NCBI GenBank assembly: GCA_021780415.1
Contig: JAJXYW010000244.1
Coordinates: forward strand, 1 to 28,266
Reading direction: 5' to 3'
DNA: 28,266 nucleotides
Source of the DNA: Acidobacteriota bacterium
Lineage (GTDB): Bacteria; Acidobacteriota; Terriglobia; Terriglobales; Acidobacteriaceae
The position numbers and the translations under genes are program-made. The first letter of the stretch is position 1. Each line of letters opens with the position of its first letter. Under the pieces are notes generated by a model. The model was not told where the DNA came from, searched no databases, and was given only the letters and a program-made list of their open reading frames with translations. Of the stretch, positions 8,485 through 17,100 are shown piece by piece.

Positions 8485-8750
8485 GCTCGCGTGCTCCGCC
8501 GGGCGGCGTCGAGGCAGGGCCGAAAACGCCGGGCCCTGAGGATGATTTCGAGGTAACGAGGATCTCTGCTCTTGCCGTATTTCATGACCGCGACCATGAG
8601 CCCCAGGACGATGGAGCCCGCCAGGAATCCCTTGAAGGCCACGCCGTAGTAGAAGCCGAAGTAGCAGGCCACGACCTCGGTCGCGTTGTAGCCGGCGATC
8701 GTGAACCTCTCATTCAGGGATCGGTAGACGCGGCGCTCGCAGAGGGCCAT
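8466..8750 (-). CDS. trbD: TrbD/VirB3-type T4SS membrane protein
   Basis: A 94-residue protein of the TrbD/VirB3 family, a small inner-membrane partner of the VirB4 ATPase. It starts with the typical short basic N-terminus (YRSLNERFTIAGYN), followed by two close hydrophobic stretches (EVVACYFGFYYGVAFKGF and AGSIVLGLMVAVMKYG) and a basic cytoplasmic tail with SRDPRYLEIILRARRF, a motif shared by this family just before TrbE. Start ATG 8750 lies 8 nt after the trbC stop. The last 19 nt overlap trbE. Confidence 0.88.
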   Translation of the reverse strand: MALCERRVYRSLNERFTIAGYNATEVVACYFGFYYGVAFKGFLAGSIVLGLMVAVMKYGKSRDPRYLEIILRARRFRPCLDAARRSTRAWSTTS

Positions 8751-8758
8751 GAGATCGC

Positions 8759-9037
8759 TCAGTGGACCAGGACGTTGACGAGCGCGGCGGCGCCGATGAC
8801 GATGGAGGCCCCGATGATGACCTTACCGAGGCGGCTCCATCCTTCCGAGTGCCCGAACATGATGGCGAGCCCTCCGAGGATGATGCCGATGGTCACGATG
8901 TAGGGGGCGAGGGTGTTGAACTCGTCGATCACCTTCTGCGCCGTAGTCTGGAGCGGATCGCTCTGGGCCTGCGCCGCCAGCGAGGCCATGCCCAGCGCGA
9001 AGGCCGTCGCGAGGGTCCTGCGATTCAACCGGCGCAT
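8759..9037 (-). CDS. trbC: TrbC/VirB2-type pilin subunit
   Basis: A 92-residue pilin precursor. The signal peptide is about 1-24 (RRTLATAFALGMASLAAQA) with a probable cut after AQA. The mature part has two hydrophobic helices: YIVTIGIILGGLAIMFG and VIIGASIVIGAAALVNVL, separated by the short polar loop HSEGWSRLGK. This is the standard VirB2/TrbC hairpin, which forms the conjugative pilus. I place the start at ATG 9037 (AGGGGGG about 6 nt upstream) rather than at upstream in-frame codons, because only this start begins with the signal peptide. The first codons overlap the stop region of the upstream regulator gene. Confidence 0.88.
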   Translation of the reverse strand: MRRLNRRTLATAFALGMASLAAQAQSDPLQTTAQKVIDEFNTLAPYIVTIGIILGGLAIMFGHSEGWSRLGKVIIGASIVIGAAALVNVLVH

Positions 9038-9315
9038 TCGGCACCCCCCTGGGACAGTCTGACGCCGGCCCTCCCAGCAGCCTTTATCTGACACGGCCGG
9101 CCAAGGATCGTCAGGTAGACGTGAAGGGCCCGGATCAGGACCGCCTCCCTCGTCAAGCCGGGCGTCTCCTCCACCAGATGATCGACGCGCTGGAGGAGAT
9201 CCACCGGCGCAATCACGCTCACCATCTGGCGGTACTTGGTCTGGTTGAATCGGTCCTGGTCCTCCGCCTCGTCCAGCAGCTCCTGAATCGCAGGGACGGT
9301 CCACTCCGAAGTCAT
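9025..9315 (-). CDS. ribbon-helix-helix (CopG-like) DNA-binding protein
   Basis: A 96-residue protein whose central part (MVSVIAPVDLLQRVDHLVEE, then TPGLTREAVLIRALHVYLTI) matches the beta-strand, helix, turn, helix pattern of CopG/Arc-type ribbon-helix-helix regulators. The N-terminal 30 residues are acidic and helical; the C-terminal 25 are basic and Gly-rich. Start ATG 9315 is supported by AGGAGGAGAGC directly upstream; a longer reading to 9438 would add an unlikely Gly/Pro-rich leader. It is the first gene of the trb operon and overlaps trbC by 13 nt. By position it replaces trbB, which opens Ti-type operons. It most likely controls its own operon through the tandem repeats in the promoter; that is inferred from order and sites. 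Confidence 0.7.
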   Translation of the reverse strand: MTSEWTVPAIQELLDEAEDQDRFNQTKYRQMVSVIAPVDLLQRVDHLVEETPGLTREAVLIRALHVYLTILGRPCQIKAAGRAGVRLSQGGAECAG

Positions 9316-9396
9316 GCTCTCCTCCTCTCTGGTTTCGGGCGCTCCCGGCCCGGAGCCGGTGCGCAGCCGAAAGACAACGGTGTCAAAAACAGGAGG

Positions 9397-9426
9397 AGGA
9401 TACGACCCCTCGTCAAGGGCCGTCAA
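9397..9426 (-). promoter_or_regulatory. sigma70-like promoter of the trb operon
   Basis: On the minus strand TTGACG (9426-9421) and TATCCT (9402-9397) are separated by 18 bp, close to consensus, and lie 82 nt upstream of the regulator start. A second TTGACG (9416-9411) overlaps the spacer. Called by eye only. Confidence 0.5.
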
Positions 9427-9449
9427 GCCCCTATTCACGGGCCGTTGAG
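9411..9449. promoter_or_regulatory. tandem 10-bp repeats overlapping trb promoter, candidate operator
   Basis: CGTCAAGGGC (9411-9420) and CGTCAAGCCC (9421-9430) are head-to-tail with a 10-bp period, one helical turn. A related CGTTGAG lies at 9443-9449. Direct or inverted half-sites spaced by a helical turn are what ribbon-helix-helix dimers bind side by side. They sit over the -35 box, as expected for autorepression by the regulator gene just downstream. Confidence 0.45.
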
Positions 9450-9668
9450 CCGATTAGACTACCCTTAAATGAACTTGACTGGAGACAAATGGAAGGTGGG
9501 GGAAGTCACCCATTTCGAGGGAGCCGATGGAGGACTCGATTCTGCTGTACACTTTTCGAGTGGCCATTGCTGGACTATCATCAGGACATAGAAGGGAAGC
9601 TTGGTCACCTGACACGAGCAGAACGAGGCAGTCGGCAACGCGGTGCCCATTCAGGGGAGGTGGCTTCC

Positions 9669-12600
9669 ATGGCAGACGATCCGGCGGCGGAGCTAGTTCT
9701 TCGGTGGGCCTTCACGGCGGTTCAGTCGGTCGAACCGAGGTTGATAGAGGAGCGCCATATCTTGGCGGCTTTCGCGGTCCTCTCCAACAGCCGGGAGCCC
9801 TCCTTGGGCCCTCTGCTCCTTGGCCTCCGGTGGCCAGTGGACTCCTACAGGATGGCCCGAAAGATCGAAAAACTGCCGTTGGAGGACCGCCCCGGTATCA
9901 TCCACCCCCGCCTGTTGGTCCGTTATGTTCGCGTTCATCGTGATTGCGAAGGCCCGGTGACCGCCGAGGACCTGCTGGAGATGGTCCTGTACCAGGATGA
10001 AAGCCCTCTCGTGTCTGAGCTGATTGACTTGAATGGCCGGAAACAGTTGGAGGCGTGGGTCGGGAGGCGCGTAAAGCTGAAGGACGATGGGGCCGATCGG
10101 GAGGGAGAATCGGACGAGACAGTCTCTGCCGGTGACGAAGCAGAGGGGCGGCCCGGCCCCGACGAATCCGACCCTCAGATGCAGCTCCCCTTGGTACTTT
10201 CCCTGTGGGACTCCTTGAGCAGTGCTCATATCCGCAGATGCAGGGTCGCCAGCCGTTTGCTCGGGGCCGTGCTCGGCCAAGAGGTGGCCGTGGATATGCT
10301 GGCCGACGCCTACTTTGGGCAGGCGCTACGATGGGACGCTTCGGCGACGCGAGGGATCTTCACCCTCATAGGGCCTCCGGGAGTTGGGAAGACGCTTCTT
10401 GCGGAATCTTTTGCAGCCGCGTTGGCGGAGATCGAATCGAAGCCGGTGGCCTTCAAGCGTTTCGACATGAGTACCTATGCAGGGCGACAGAACTTCGAGC
10501 AGCTCTTTGGAATGGAAACGTTCTGGATGGGCAACCAGCCCGGCACCCTGACGGGCTTCGTGAAGGAAAATCCTTCCGCCGTACTGCTCTTCGACGAAAT
10601 CGAGAAGGCCCATCCCCAGGTCATCCAGTCCCTTCTTCCAGTCCTGGACAGGGGCAAGGCCGTCGACAAAAAATTGAACATAACGGTCTCCTTCAGTGGC
10701 TGCTGGCTCCTGTTCACGACCAACTTGGGACGGGAGTTGTGGAATACACCCCAGGGCCTGGGGATTCTTCGAGGCGGGTCCGACTCCAAGGACTTGGCCT
10801 GGGATTTGCTCGCCAACGCGCGGCGGCCGGAGAAGGAAGAGGGGGATGCTCCCGCCCTGAGTCCTGAGTTCGTCTCTCGCTTGGCCAAGGGCGGGGCCGT
10901 CTTCTTCAGACCATTAGGTACGGAGAGCCTCCAGGCCATCGTAAAGCGGGCCGTCGGTGGGGAGCTCCTGAAGATCTATGGAAGTCACAGGCTCAGGCAG
11001 CCGGAGGTAAGGCTCGATCCCTCGGCGTGCCGCCTTTTTCTGCTATCCCAAGGACCACGCATAGACGCACGGCGAGCGGCCTCGCAGGGCGCCGATTGGG
11101 CCGTAAGTATTCTGGACGAAGCGAGGGTGTGCGCACGCAATCCTCGCCCCGCCCGTTTTCCCCAGACCGTGGTCATCCGTTGCGAGCCCAAGGCGCAGGC
11201 CTATTTGGACAGAAAGCTCGAGGCCTACCGGCCGAACGTCCTTCTGATGGATGATGACGAGTACTTGGTGCCAGGGCTGCAACAGATCGCGGACTCGTTC
11301 GGGGGCAACTTCCGCAGGGTCTCCAGAACGCAGGACGTAGAGCTAGGCCTCGGGCAGCGCCTGCCGGACGTGGTCCTGCTGGACCTCAGCATCGACGAGA
11401 AGCCGGCGAGTTCGCGCGCGGACTCTGGCCTCGCCTTTCTGGCGCTCCTGCGCGAGCGTCTTCCGCACGTGCCTGTCTATCTCTTCAGCGAAAACCCCAA
11501 CAGGCGCGGCATGGTCTTTCGGTCCGTCATCATGGGCGTGCTCAAGCAGGGCTGGGCGAAAGACTTCTTCCCCTGCCCCTACAAGAAGGGCAAACCAAAG
11601 AGCCTGAAGCCCTTCTTCGAGCAGGTCCGCAGAGCCGTAGACCACTGGCGCTTTGACGCGCTCATGAGAGACCACCAGCGGGCCAACGTGACCGTCAGTG
11701 CGAGCTTCCGCTGTGCCCTTAAAGGAGGGAAGACCCTTTGCGTCGAAATGGCCTTGCCCCTGGAGGCCCAGGCCCCGTCACTGCCCGATATCCTCAAGGG
11801 TAACTTCTACCAGGGTATCCCGCAGGAGCGTTTCGACGACCTCATTGGGGTTGCGAGGACCAAGGATCGATTGCGGTCCGTACTGGATTGGCTGAAAAAT
11901 CCCACCCTTCTCGGACGATTCGGGCTTCGCCCGCCGAGGGGTTATCTGCTTTCGGGGCCCCCTGGAACCGGCAAGACCATGCTCGCAAAGGCCCTGGCCG
12001 GCGAAGCAAGACTTCCCTTCCTGGCGGTTTCCGCGAGCGAACTCTCCAATCGCTGGGCCGGTGAAACCGAACGGTTGATCCGCGAACTGTTCGAGCAGGC
12101 CGACCGCTATGCGCCCTCCATCATTTTTATCGACGAGATCGATGCGCTGGGGGCCGACAGAGGCACCGGCAACGGCAAGGGCGGACGGGGCCCGTTGAGC
12201 CAGCTCCTGGTCTGCATGGACGGAGTGCAGTCGCCATCCCGACCCGTTTTCGTCCTTGGGGCCACCAACGATGCGGACCACCTCGATCGGGCGCTCCTTC
12301 GTCCCGGGCGCTTCGACGAGGTCATCCAGGTCGACCTACCCAACCAGGAGGCGCGCAAGGCCTTCTTTGACTGGCGGCTGAAAGACCTGCCGTGGGAAGG
12401 CCCTCGCGACGTAGCCCAGCTGGCACTCGCGGCATGGCTCTGCAGCCCAGCAGAAATGGACCGCATGGTGCGTGAGACCGGATACCTCTTGGCAAGGGAA
12501 GGCCGCAGCGCTTTCACCCAGGCCGACCTCCTCCAAATGATTCACCTTGTCCAATACGGTGCCTCAAGACCCGACAAGACCCGCAGCGAAGAGCAGAAGA

Positions 12601-13148
12601 GAATCACGGCCTGGCACGAAGCCGGGCACGCCGTGGTGACGAAGGTCCTGCTCCCATTTCGCCGCCTCGACTACCTGACGATCATCCCCAACGACGGGGG
12701 GGATCTCGGACTGACCGGGTCGGTCATGGAGGAGGAAAACAGGCTGAGCACGGCCCAAGAGATCCTCTCCTACATGGCCGTGAGCATGGGCGGGCGCGTC
12801 GGCGAGATGAAGCTGACGGGGGGGCTGGAAGGAGTCAACAGCGGTTGCAGCTATGACCTGGCCAAGGCAGCCCGCAGGGCCTACGAGGCCATCACCTCCC
12901 TGGGTCTCGACCCCGAATTCGGTCCCGTGGGTCTCTCCGGCCTGCCTTCCTCGGCCCAGGGCAGCTTCCAAACCAAGGCCGCCGACAGAGTGCGTTTCTG
13001 GCTGGGCGAGGCCGAAACAGCCGCAAAGAAAGTCCTGGATGAGCACGCCGACAAGCTGGAGGCCCTCGCCGAGGCCCTGCTCAAGGCCGAGACCATGGAC
13101 GGGGAGGCGATCGAGAAGGTGCTGAACACCCGAGCTGAAGAGAGTTGA
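9669..13148 (+). CDS. Clp_N / ClpB-type AAA+ / receiver-like / AAA-M41 (FtsH-like) fusion protease, copy 1
   Basis: A 1159-residue multidomain ATP-dependent protease. Clp_N-like helical repeat(s) cover about 1-130 (RHILAAFAVL; EDLLEMVLYQ). A ClpA/B D2-type AAA+ module covers about 185-500: Walker A GPPGVGKT 235-242, Walker B LLFDEIEKAHP with D309/E310, sensor-1 LFTTN 348-352, LSPEFVSRL, and a sensor-2-like DARRA. A receiver-like domain covers about 523-640 with D528-D530 and the putative phospho-acceptor D572 (VVLLDLS). A second AAA module has Walker A 763-770, Walker B IIFIDEIDA (D822/E823) and the arginine-finger stretch LLRPGRFDEV. The FtsH-type M41 peptidase has HEAGH 983-987 and a third candidate zinc ligand D1063, 76 residues on, as in FtsH. 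It has no TM helix, so unlike FtsH it should be soluble or peripheral. Start ATG 9669 has GGGGAGGT 8 nt upstream and matches the paralogue's start. I know no described protein with this order. Confidence 0.9.
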   Translation: MADDPAAELVLRWAFTAVQSVEPRLIEERHILAAFAVLSNSREPSLGPLLLGLRWPVDSYRMARKIEKLPLEDRPGIIHPRLLVRYVRVHRDCEGPVTAEDLLEMVLYQDESPLVSELIDLNGRKQLEAWVGRRVKLKDDGADREGESDETVSAGDEAEGRPGPDESDPQMQLPLVLSLWDSLSSAHIRRCRVASRLLGAVLGQEVAVDMLADAYFGQALRWDASATRGIFTLIGPPGVGKTLLAESFAAALAEIESKPVAFKRFDMSTYAGRQNFEQLFGMETFWMGNQPGTLTGFVKENPSAVLLFDEIEKAHPQVIQSLLPVLDRGKAVDKKLNITVSFSGCWLLFTTNLGRELWNTPQGLGILRGGSDSKDLAWDLLANARRPEKEEGDAPALSPEFVSRLAKGGAVFFRPLGTESLQAIVKRAVGGELLKIYGSHRLRQPEVRLDPSACRLFLLSQGPRIDARRAASQGADWAVSILDEARVCARNPRPARFPQTVVIRCEPKAQAYLDRKLEAYRPNVLLMDDDEYLVPGLQQIADSFGGNFRRVSRTQDVELGLGQRLPDVVLLDLSIDEKPASSRADSGLAFLALLRERLPHVPVYLFSENPNRRGMVFRSVIMGVLKQGWAKDFFPCPYKKGKPKSLKPFFEQVRRAVDHWRFDALMRDHQRANVTVSASFRCALKGGKTLCVEMALPLEAQAPSLPDILKGNFYQGIPQERFDDLIGVARTKDRLRSVLDWLKNPTLLGRFGLRPPRGYLLSGPPGTGKTMLAKALAGEARLPFLAVSASELSNRWAGETERLIRELFEQADRYAPSIIFIDEIDALGADRGTGNGKGGRGPLSQLLVCMDGVQSPSRPVFVLGATNDADHLDRALLRPGRFDEVIQVDLPNQEARKAFFDWRLKDLPWEGPRDVAQLALAAWLCSPAEMDRMVRETGYLLAREGRSAFTQADLLQMIHLVQYGASRPDKTRSEEQKRITAWHEAGHAVVTKVLLPFRRLDYLTIIPNDGGDLGLTGSVMEEENRLSTAQEILSYMAVSMGGRVGEMKLTGGLEGVNSGCSYDLAKAARRAYEAITSLGLDPEFGPVGLSGLPSSAQGSFQTKAADRVRFWLGEAETAAKKVLDEHADKLEALAEALLKAETMDGEAIEKVLNTRAEES

Positions 13149-13593
13149 GACCAGGATTTGGTCCTCGATCGAGGATTCCGAGGTGTAACTATTTCTGATG
13201 GCACCGTAACGAGAAATTGACGGTGTTGGGGAGAAGTGGCAAGTGGTGGTGGTGGCCCGCAGCGCGAAACATGCTCAATGAAGGGGGATTGAAGATGGGG
13301 CGATCTTCAGAAGAAAGCGCGTGCGAGTGGCACACCGGATGCTGCGCCTTCCACGGATGAGGACCGGCTGACGGAAGTTCGATCACGGGCCGCAGCGGGG
13401 GCAAGGGGAAGGCCCTCTTGTCCCAAAGGAAAGTGGATGGCGGAATCTTCAAATATACTTGACCCTCAACTTCTAGAGATTCTGGGATGGGCAAAGGGTG
13501 CGGCCCGTGCGAATCGGGTTACGGAACTCGCCCCAAGGCATATCCTGCTGGGCACTCAGTGCACGGAAGGAGGACGTAGCCTCCTATCGGGAG
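13063..13593 (+). repeat. long direct repeat, copy A (offset ~4.53 kb from copy B)
   Basis: Runs from the last ~28 codons of protease copy 1 through the stop, about 290 nt of non-coding DNA, and the first ~50 codons of a decayed Clp_N-type frame. By eye it matches copy B (17591-18121) at roughly nine bases in ten, with a 1-nt insertion in B. Similarity stops abruptly at CTCCTAT(C/G)GG. Just after the gene stop it holds GACCA-GGATT-TGGTC (13149-13163), a small stem conserved in B, and a 14-bp palindrome TCCTCGATCGAGGA (13162-13175), broken in B. Confidence 0.9.
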
Positions 13594-13690
13594 TTTTCTT
13601 CGCACTCGCCGCTCTCCTCCGCCAGATTTCCCTTGCCGTTCTCCGCCGTCCTGCGGCAGATTGCGCAAACACAGAGCCAAAGGACAAGAG
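13437..13690 (+). pseudogene. remnant of a third Clp_N-type gene start (copy A)
   Basis: ATG 13437 with AAAGGAAAG upstream opens a frame MAESSNILDPQLLEIL, then WAKGAARANRVTELAPRHIL. It parallels the N-termini of both proteases (DPTADLILRWAWTA, then GHILAAF): an acidic start, a helix with the W-A pair, and the HIL motif of Clp_N repeats. After about 50 codons the similarity passes into another frame (VLRQIAQTQSQR, near 13650-13690), so it is shifted. The open frame then runs to 14078 with a sequence of no protein-like character. I read it as the decayed 5' end of a further paralogue. It could still yield a short peptide. Confidence 0.5.
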
Positions 13691-14148
13691 CGCGCGGACC
13701 ACCGAGCAGGCTGTGGGGAGTTATGGATCACAAGAAGCGGGGCAGTCGGGAAGGAGCGATGATCTCCGGCAGATCGGGAGGAGAAAGTCCCGCCAGCAAT
13801 CGGTGGGGATATTGATGGACCTGGCTCCCAGCGCACGGCTGGTTCTGAGTCGGCGGTGCGCGGCGACCAAGGTGACGGCCGAGTCACCCCCAGATGAAAA
13901 AGATCTCCAGGGCGCATTCACATTCCGCTTGAATGAAAGAGAGAAATCTCTGGACCGCGATCTATTGACCACTGACCACCATAGGGCTGGTGTCCGCCCA
14001 CGCCTTGCCGCGCGCATGGGCAGAGGCGCCACTGGGACCTTCTCTTGGAACCGTGCTGTTGCTCAGCCGCTTGATTGATGGCCGTTCAACCGCCACGCAC
14101 AATTTGGAGGCCAAAAATGGTGCCTCGACGTGAACAGGGGATGCACCC
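13691..14148. other. unassigned intergenic DNA before protease copy 2
   Basis: About 460 bp between the decayed Clp_N frame and the start of protease copy 2. No part resembles copy B flanks or any gene I recognise. A TTGACC occurs near 13965 without a matching -10. AGGGGATGCACCC just before 14149 provides the ribosome site of the next gene. No terminator is seen. Confidence 0.5.
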
Positions 14149-17100
14149 ATGAATTTTGATCCCACGGCGGACTTGATTCTGCGCTGGGCCTGGACGGCTG
14201 CTAAGGTGGCCGGAACTGAGGAAATTGGTCAAGGACACATCCTCGCTGCATTCGTGATTGTCGCCAAGAAGAAAGATGCCCTGCCAGCTCTGTTCGCGGC
14301 AATTGACTGGCCTAGGGAAGCCCGAGTGGCTGCTGAGAGGATCGAGCGGAAGCTTTACGCTCCGGCATCGAAGACTCCCCCCTTACCATCGGGGATAACC
14401 CATGCCTTTTTCGAGACGCACAATCCAGGCCTGCTGTCCTTGAATGCCGGCGATCTTCTGGAGATGGTTGTTTTTCAATACGGCTACATATCGGTGGAAG
14501 ACTACTTCATGGTGAGAGAAATCTTACAAAAGAACTCCGCGCTGCGGCCATGGGTGGAGCTTCGCTGGCAAGGGGATGGGATCTTGCGGGCCAAGGTGGA
14601 TGATGCGCTCAAAGACCCCAATCGGGTTGACGTGCCGTCCGATGCCAAGGATCTCCTCCTGGAAGTGTCCGAGGATTCGCGACGCGGCTCCGTTCCGCGT
14701 AAATTGTCTCTTGGGGCGACTATGCACCATGAATACGCCCGAAGCCAGAAACTTGTCTCCCAGCTCATGAACGCCGTGGTCGGCCAGGACGAGGCTGTGG
14801 AGCTGCTGGGTGATGCGTACTTTCGGGCTAGCGTCGGACAAAGGGCGAACGGTCCAAGGGGCCTCTTCACTTTTCTTGGACCGCCCGGCGTAGGAAAAAC
14901 ACTCTTGGCCGAAGCCTTCGCTAAAGCTCTTGCGGCGATGGAGTCCCATCCTGTTGGCTGTAAGGTGTTTCACATGAGCACCATGGCCGGCCATCAAAAC
15001 TTCGAGCAGCTATTCGGTGCCGAGAGCTATTACGTCGGCAACCAAATGGGAACCTTGACCGGTTTCGTCAAGGAAAATCCTCAGTCGGTTATTCTCTTCG
15101 ACGAGATCGAGAAAGCCCATCCCAAGGCAATCCAGTCGCTTCTTCCTGTCCTTGATAGGGGCGAAGCGCCCGACAAGAACCTACGTGAGACTATCTCCTT
15201 CAGCGAATGCTGGATCCTATTCACCACCAATTTGGGTGGAGATCTATGGCGCGCGTCCGGCGGGGGAGCATTACTCACGGAGGCCGCGCGGTATCAGGAG
15301 ATGGCCTGGGACATCCTCAGAAACTCCCCGCTGCCCGGGGGACAAGGAGATGGCGGCCATGAAGATCAGCCGGCCTTGAGCCCCGAGTTCGTCTCGCGGC
15401 TTGCAAAAGGCAGGGCGATCTTTTTCAGAAGGCTCAATACGGAGGATCTGCAGACCATCGTCAACGGGACGGTCGAGAGGGAATTCGCTCGCATCTTCGA
15501 TAGTTACGAACTCCAGAATCTGCGGGTGAGCATGGACGTCGCATCCCTGAGGCTCTTCTTGCTATCCATGGCGCCGGGAGTGGACGCGCGGCGCGCTGCC
15601 TCACTGAGCGAAGCTTTGCCTTTTAGTATACTCGATCAGGCGCGGCAAGATGGTGCTCTAATGCCCAATGCGCCGCCCCCGCCTTTGACCCGAATCATGG
15701 CTTCGGAAGAGGCCTCGCGTTCTCTCGCCGAAGAGCTGTCGCTCTATCGCCCTTTGATGCTCCTGGTAGACGACGACGATTACCTAGTCCCGCCGATCGA
15801 GGCGAAGGGAGCTTCGATTGGGCTCACCCTGCGGCGGGTTACCACTCCGGAGGAAGCGGATACCTTGCTAGGCCAACGCATACCGGACCTGGTGTTCCTT
15901 GACATGACCATCAACGAGGGAGCCACTAGCGCGCGTGTTGTGTCGGCCATGGCTCTGTTGGCCTTCTTCAGAGAACGGCTTCCTCACGTGCCGGTGTATC
16001 TGTTCAGCGAAAACTACAGCCAGCGTGGGGAGGACTTCGATAGAGTCATCAGGTCGGTGCTCAAGAACAGAGGTGCGCGCGAGTTCATAGCCTACAGTTT
16101 TAGCCCCAAGGATCAGGAGGGACTCGATGCCTTTGCAGACCGCGTTGTCGAAATAGGGGATTCTTGGCGGTTCGATCAGGTCCTGAGGACACACGAACGG
16201 ACCAATATCACCTCCAAGGTTGAGATTCGCTGCCGGTTGGGTGGAGATGGCGGTAATGTGTTAGGTGTCGAGGTGGGCAGCCTGCAAGCATCGCAAGCAC
16301 CTTTTCTCCCTGACGTCCTCTCTGGAAACTTCGTAGAGGGGATCCCAAGGGAACGCTTCAGTGACGTGATCGGTTTGAGCCGTGCCAAGGAACGACTGCA
16401 GGCAGTCCTGGAGTGGCTAAGAGATTCCGGCCGGCTGGGACGTTTTGGGCTGAAGCCACCCCGCGGCTACCTGCTGGCCGGTCCTCCTGGTACAGGGAAA
16501 ACCATGCTGGCGAAGGCACTCGCGGGAGAGGCTGGATTGCCCTTCCTGGCGGTGGCACCCGGGCAGTTGCAGAACAGATGGATCGGCGAAACCGAACGAC
16601 ACATTAGGAACCTCTTCGACCAGGCGGAGCGCTACGCTCCCTCGATCGTTTTTATCGATGAAATTGATGCCCTCGCAACGGACAGAACTGAGTACCACGA
16701 TTCGCGCGGCCGAAGTACGCTGAGCCAGCTTCTCGTTTGCTTGGACGGGGTCCAATCCCCTTCAAGGCCGGTCTTCGTGCTGGCGGCCACAAACGACCCT
16801 TCTAGCCTGGACCAGGCAATCTTGCGCCCCGGCCGCATGGATGAAGTCATACCGGTGGATCCCCCGAATCTTGAAGCCAGGAGCGCCTTCTTTGCCCTGC
16901 GCCTGAGAGCCCTCCCGTGGGAAGGGACGGCGGAGGATGTGGAGCATCTCGCGCGTGCAACATCGGGATGCAGCCCTGCCCAAATGGATCAGATGCTCCG
17001 GGAGACGGGATATCTTCTCGCGAGGGAGGGACGGGACACCTTCACCAAGAAAGACATCTTGCGGATGGTCCACCAAGTAATGTATGGGGCGGGCAACCCT

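Larger units (their letters stand above)
9316..9668. other. divergent intergenic region between trb operon and protease cluster
   Basis: 353 bp separate the leftward regulator/trb operon from the rightward cluster. The left third holds the trb promoter and repeats. The right part has an open frame in phase with the downstream protease (from 9489), but that stretch lacks similarity to the paralogue's N-terminus and I treat it as leader DNA. A TTGACT is present at 9475-9480 in the rightward direction, but no convincing -10 box follows it. It shares no obvious sequence with the repeat found after the two protease genes. Confidence 0.6.

Noticed and set aside
9475..9510. Rightward promoter from TTGACT at 9475
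   Set aside because: No acceptable -10 box 16-18 bp downstream; not called.
9489..9668. Upstream extension of protease copy 1 (60 extra codons)
   Set aside because: The extension has no counterpart in the paralogue. ATG 9669 has an excellent ribosome site and aligns with the start of copy 2.
13162..13175. Perfect 14-bp palindrome TCCTCGATCGAGGA after protease copy 1 as an operator
   Set aside because: Two changes break it in the otherwise conserved repeat B, so selection for the palindrome is not supported.
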